Shown: positions 7,334 to 8,790 of the stretch, one piece after another
How positions within the stretch are numbered: position 1 is the first letter of the stretch
Layout of the letters: every line of letters starts with the position of its first letter
Source: Fidelibacterota bacterium TCS55
GTDB taxonomy: Bacteria; Fidelibacterota; Marinisomatia; Marinisomatales; TCS55
Assembly: GCA_905182385.1 (NCBI GenBank)
Contig: CAJJBS010000001.1
Coordinates: forward strand, 1 to 8,790
Direction of reading: 5' to 3'
DNA length: 8,790 bases
Translations under genes and position numbers: made by a program
The notes under the pieces: generated by a model
Told to the model about the DNA's origin: nothing
Seen by the model: only the letters and a program-made list of their open reading frames with translations
Databases searched by the model: none

Positions 7334-8221
7334 ATGAAAATTCTTATTTCACATCTACCAAAACATGACTGGTGGGGTCATGGAACACCTATATATAAAA
7401 ATAATCCTGCAATGAAGCAAGGTGTAGTCCCTAATCAAGAATTAGTCCAAATTGAAATGTACATGCTAACTCAACTTTTCACTCAACTACCTATTGATCT
7501 TGTTGAAATTGATTTTCCTTATTTTTTAGATAAACAAAACATAGATCAGCGACAACATGATTTCGTATTTGTTCGCGATCTTTTTGTCAGCGATCAAAAT
7601 GGAAAAATTATTATATCAAAATTCAGTGAAGAAGCACGCCAAATTGAAGCTGATATTATGCAGGCTATGTTAGAGTCTATGGGATATAAAACAATTCGTT
7701 TTCCAGAAGGTTCTAGTGCAACTGCTGAAGGTGGTGAGTTTTATCTTTGTCCTAAAGATAAAATTTTATTTTCAGGTGTATGCAGAAATAATTTAAAGGG
7801 TGCCGAATGGGTTGCTGAGGAATTTAATATAGATGAATTAGTGATTATCAAATCAAAAGCTTTTCATCTCGATACTTTATTTACACCAGTTTTAAACAAA
7901 GAAAATAGATTAGCAGCTATGATTGCGTGTACATCGCTAATGGAAACTGATTCAGTAGATAGTATAAGATCCTTAGCAAAGAGAAAAAATATTGAATTAG
8001 TCGAAGTTGAACCTGAAGATGCTATAGGTACTAAAAACGAGCTTGGTGAATTTGCTGTTAATTGCCAACCACTACCTGGTTACCTAATTGGACCGACCCG
8101 ATTTCGTTCAAATAAAGTTGCTCCACTTCTCAAAGAATTAAAAGTAATGCATATTACAGTACCTACCACTCAGTTTCGTCTAAGTGGTGGTGCCATTCAC
8201 TGTCTTACAAACGAATTATAA
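7334..8221 (+). CDS. Guanidine-group hydrolase/amidinotransferase superfamily (DDAH / arginine deiminase-like)
   Basis: A 295-residue cytoplasmic enzyme of the pentein (guanidino-modifying) fold. All five expected catalytic positions are visible: Asp82 in FVFVRDLF, Glu132 in AEGGEF, His178 and Asp180 in AFHLDTLFTP, and the nucleophile Cys290 in SGGAIHCLT. In relatives, Cys attacks the guanidinium carbon, His acts as acid/base and the acidic residues hold the guanidinium. Hydrolysis would give citrulline plus ammonia or an alkylamine. DDAH, arginine deiminase or arginine dihydrolase, and unnamed marine relatives are all possible. No signal peptide is seen. The fourth residue of EGGE is Glu, where most relatives have Asp (EGGD). 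The ATG lies three bases after the preceding stop and there is no Shine-Dalgarno sequence. It is the last gene of the plus-strand block, with its stop four bases from the converging aldolase gene. The catalytic family is secure; the substrate is not. Confidence 0.88.
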   Translation: MKILISHLPKHDWWGHGTPIYKNNPAMKQGVVPNQELVQIEMYMLTQLFTQLPIDLVEIDFPYFLDKQNIDQRQHDFVFVRDLFVSDQNGKIIISKFSEEARQIEADIMQAMLESMGYKTIRFPEGSSATAEGGEFYLCPKDKILFSGVCRNNLKGAEWVAEEFNIDELVIIKSKAFHLDTLFTPVLNKENRLAAMIACTSLMETDSVDSIRSLAKRKNIELVEVEPEDAIGTKNELGEFAVNCQPLPGYLIGPTRFRSNKVAPLLKELKVMHITVPTTQFRLSGGAIHCLTNEL

Positions 8222-8225
8222 TTAA

Positions 8226-8790
8226 TTACTCCATATCACTCGAATATTTACCTTCTGAAGCAAGTCCGTTTAATTTTGCTCTATTTAAAAATGCTTCCTG
8301 AGCAGCTTCAACATTTTCTTCTTTACCTTGCCAAGCTTTAAGCACTGGTTGTTGTAATGCACGACCATATGAAAAAGTTAGATTCCAAATTTTATTGTCT
8401 TCTAATATCTGATTCATTTTATTTAAATGTGCTGTAGCATCCACATCACTTTGCCCTCCAGATAAAAATGCGATACCTGGAACTGCTGCTGGTACAGATC
8501 TAAAAAAGCATTGTAGTGTTGCATTTGCTACTTCATCAACACTTGCGCGATCATTAGCATCATAGCCTGATAAAACCATACTAGGTTTTAGAACCATTTG
8601 TTCTAGACTCGCACCTTGAGAATAAAGTTCAAAAAATACTCTATGCAAAACTTCTTCGGTTACTACAAAACTATCATCAATATCATGAGTCCCATCCATT
8701 AAAATTTCAGGTTCAACAATTGGCACAATATCATTAGACTGACATAAAGCAGCATAACGAGCTAGTGCATGTGCATTAGCACTAATACAG
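8226..8790 (-). CDS. Class I fructose-bisphosphate aldolase, C-terminal half (N-terminus beyond the right edge)
   Basis: Glycolytic/gluconeogenic enzyme that reversibly cleaves fructose 1,6-bisphosphate to dihydroxyacetone phosphate and glyceraldehyde 3-phosphate through a Schiff base. The frame runs open from the right edge (187 residues seen). A GTG at 8726 is only the Val of DIVPIVEPE, because the homologous ANAHALARYAALCQ lies upstream in frame. Motifs follow the animal-type class I enzyme in order. VPIVEPEIL has the active-site Glu residues, and MVLKPSMV has the Schiff-base Lys (codon 8588-8586). LSGGQSDVDA, WNLTFSYGRALQ and LKAWQGKEENVEAAQEAFLNRAKLNGLASEGKY follow. The protein ends soon after GKYSSDME, without the long animal C-terminal tail and its terminal Tyr, as in other bacterial members. 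It is on the opposite strand from the thiN block and transcribed toward it. Confidence 0.95.
   Translation of the reverse strand, partial: CISANAHALARYAALCQSNDIVPIVEPEILMDGTHDIDDSFVVTEEVLHRVFFELYSQGASLEQMVLKPSMVLSGYDANDRASVDEVANATLQCFFRSVPAAVPGIAFLSGGQSDVDATAHLNKMNQILEDNKIWNLTFSYGRALQQPVLKAWQGKEENVEAAQEAFLNRAKLNGLASEGKYSSDME

Noticed and set aside
8214..8223. Bidirectional intrinsic terminator at the convergent junction
   Set aside because: The palindrome is only A/T, five base pairs with no loop, and too weak to act as a terminator hairpin.
8226..8726. Aldolase as a complete 166-residue protein starting at GTG 8726
   Set aside because: The homologous sequence continues in frame upstream to the window edge, so the GTG is an internal valine codon of a longer gene.

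Overview
The window is AT-rich (roughly one third G+C by eye), tightly packed bacterial DNA with eight substantial coding regions. Two of these run off the window edges. No RNA gene, CRISPR array, insertion sequence or long repeat was seen. The longest stretch without a gene is the 62-base divergent spacer at 3769-3830. Starts lack convincing Shine-Dalgarno sequences and are preceded by A/T-rich DNA, and envelope and periplasmic proteins are abundant. Together with the gene families, this suggests a Gram-negative member of the Bacteroidota/FCB side of the tree. A marine lineage such as Marinimicrobia (SAR406) is my best guess, but it is inference and was not tested.

Left block (1-3768, minus strand). 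Three consecutive genes read leftward: an MMPL/RND-type inner-membrane transporter, a secreted LolA-like outer-membrane lipoprotein-sorting family protein, and an outer-membrane beta-barrel (DUF1302-like) that is cut by the left edge. Together they provide an inner-membrane pump, a periplasmic carrier and an outer-membrane component, which fits one envelope transport system for a hydrophobic cargo.

Right block (3831-8221, plus strand). A compact probable operon starts with thiamine pyrophosphokinase (thiN) and a sodium:solute symporter that may import thiamine or a precursor. Next comes a 20-codon ORF that is the bare N-terminus of a CYTH triphosphatase (MAKEIERKFL, with the ExExK motif) and nothing more. 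It is followed by a secreted beta-propeller-like protein, a DUF2490-like outer-membrane protein, and a guanidine-group hydrolase of the DDAH/arginine-deiminase superfamily with its full catalytic set. The CYTH remnant is joined to the symporter and to the propeller gene by 8-base stop/start overlaps on both sides. This suggests that a former thiN-symporter-CYTH operon lost the body of its third gene by deletion.

Right edge (8226-8790, minus strand). The C-terminal half of a class I (Schiff-base, animal-like) fructose-bisphosphate aldolase converges on the hydrolase gene, with only four bases between the two stop codons.
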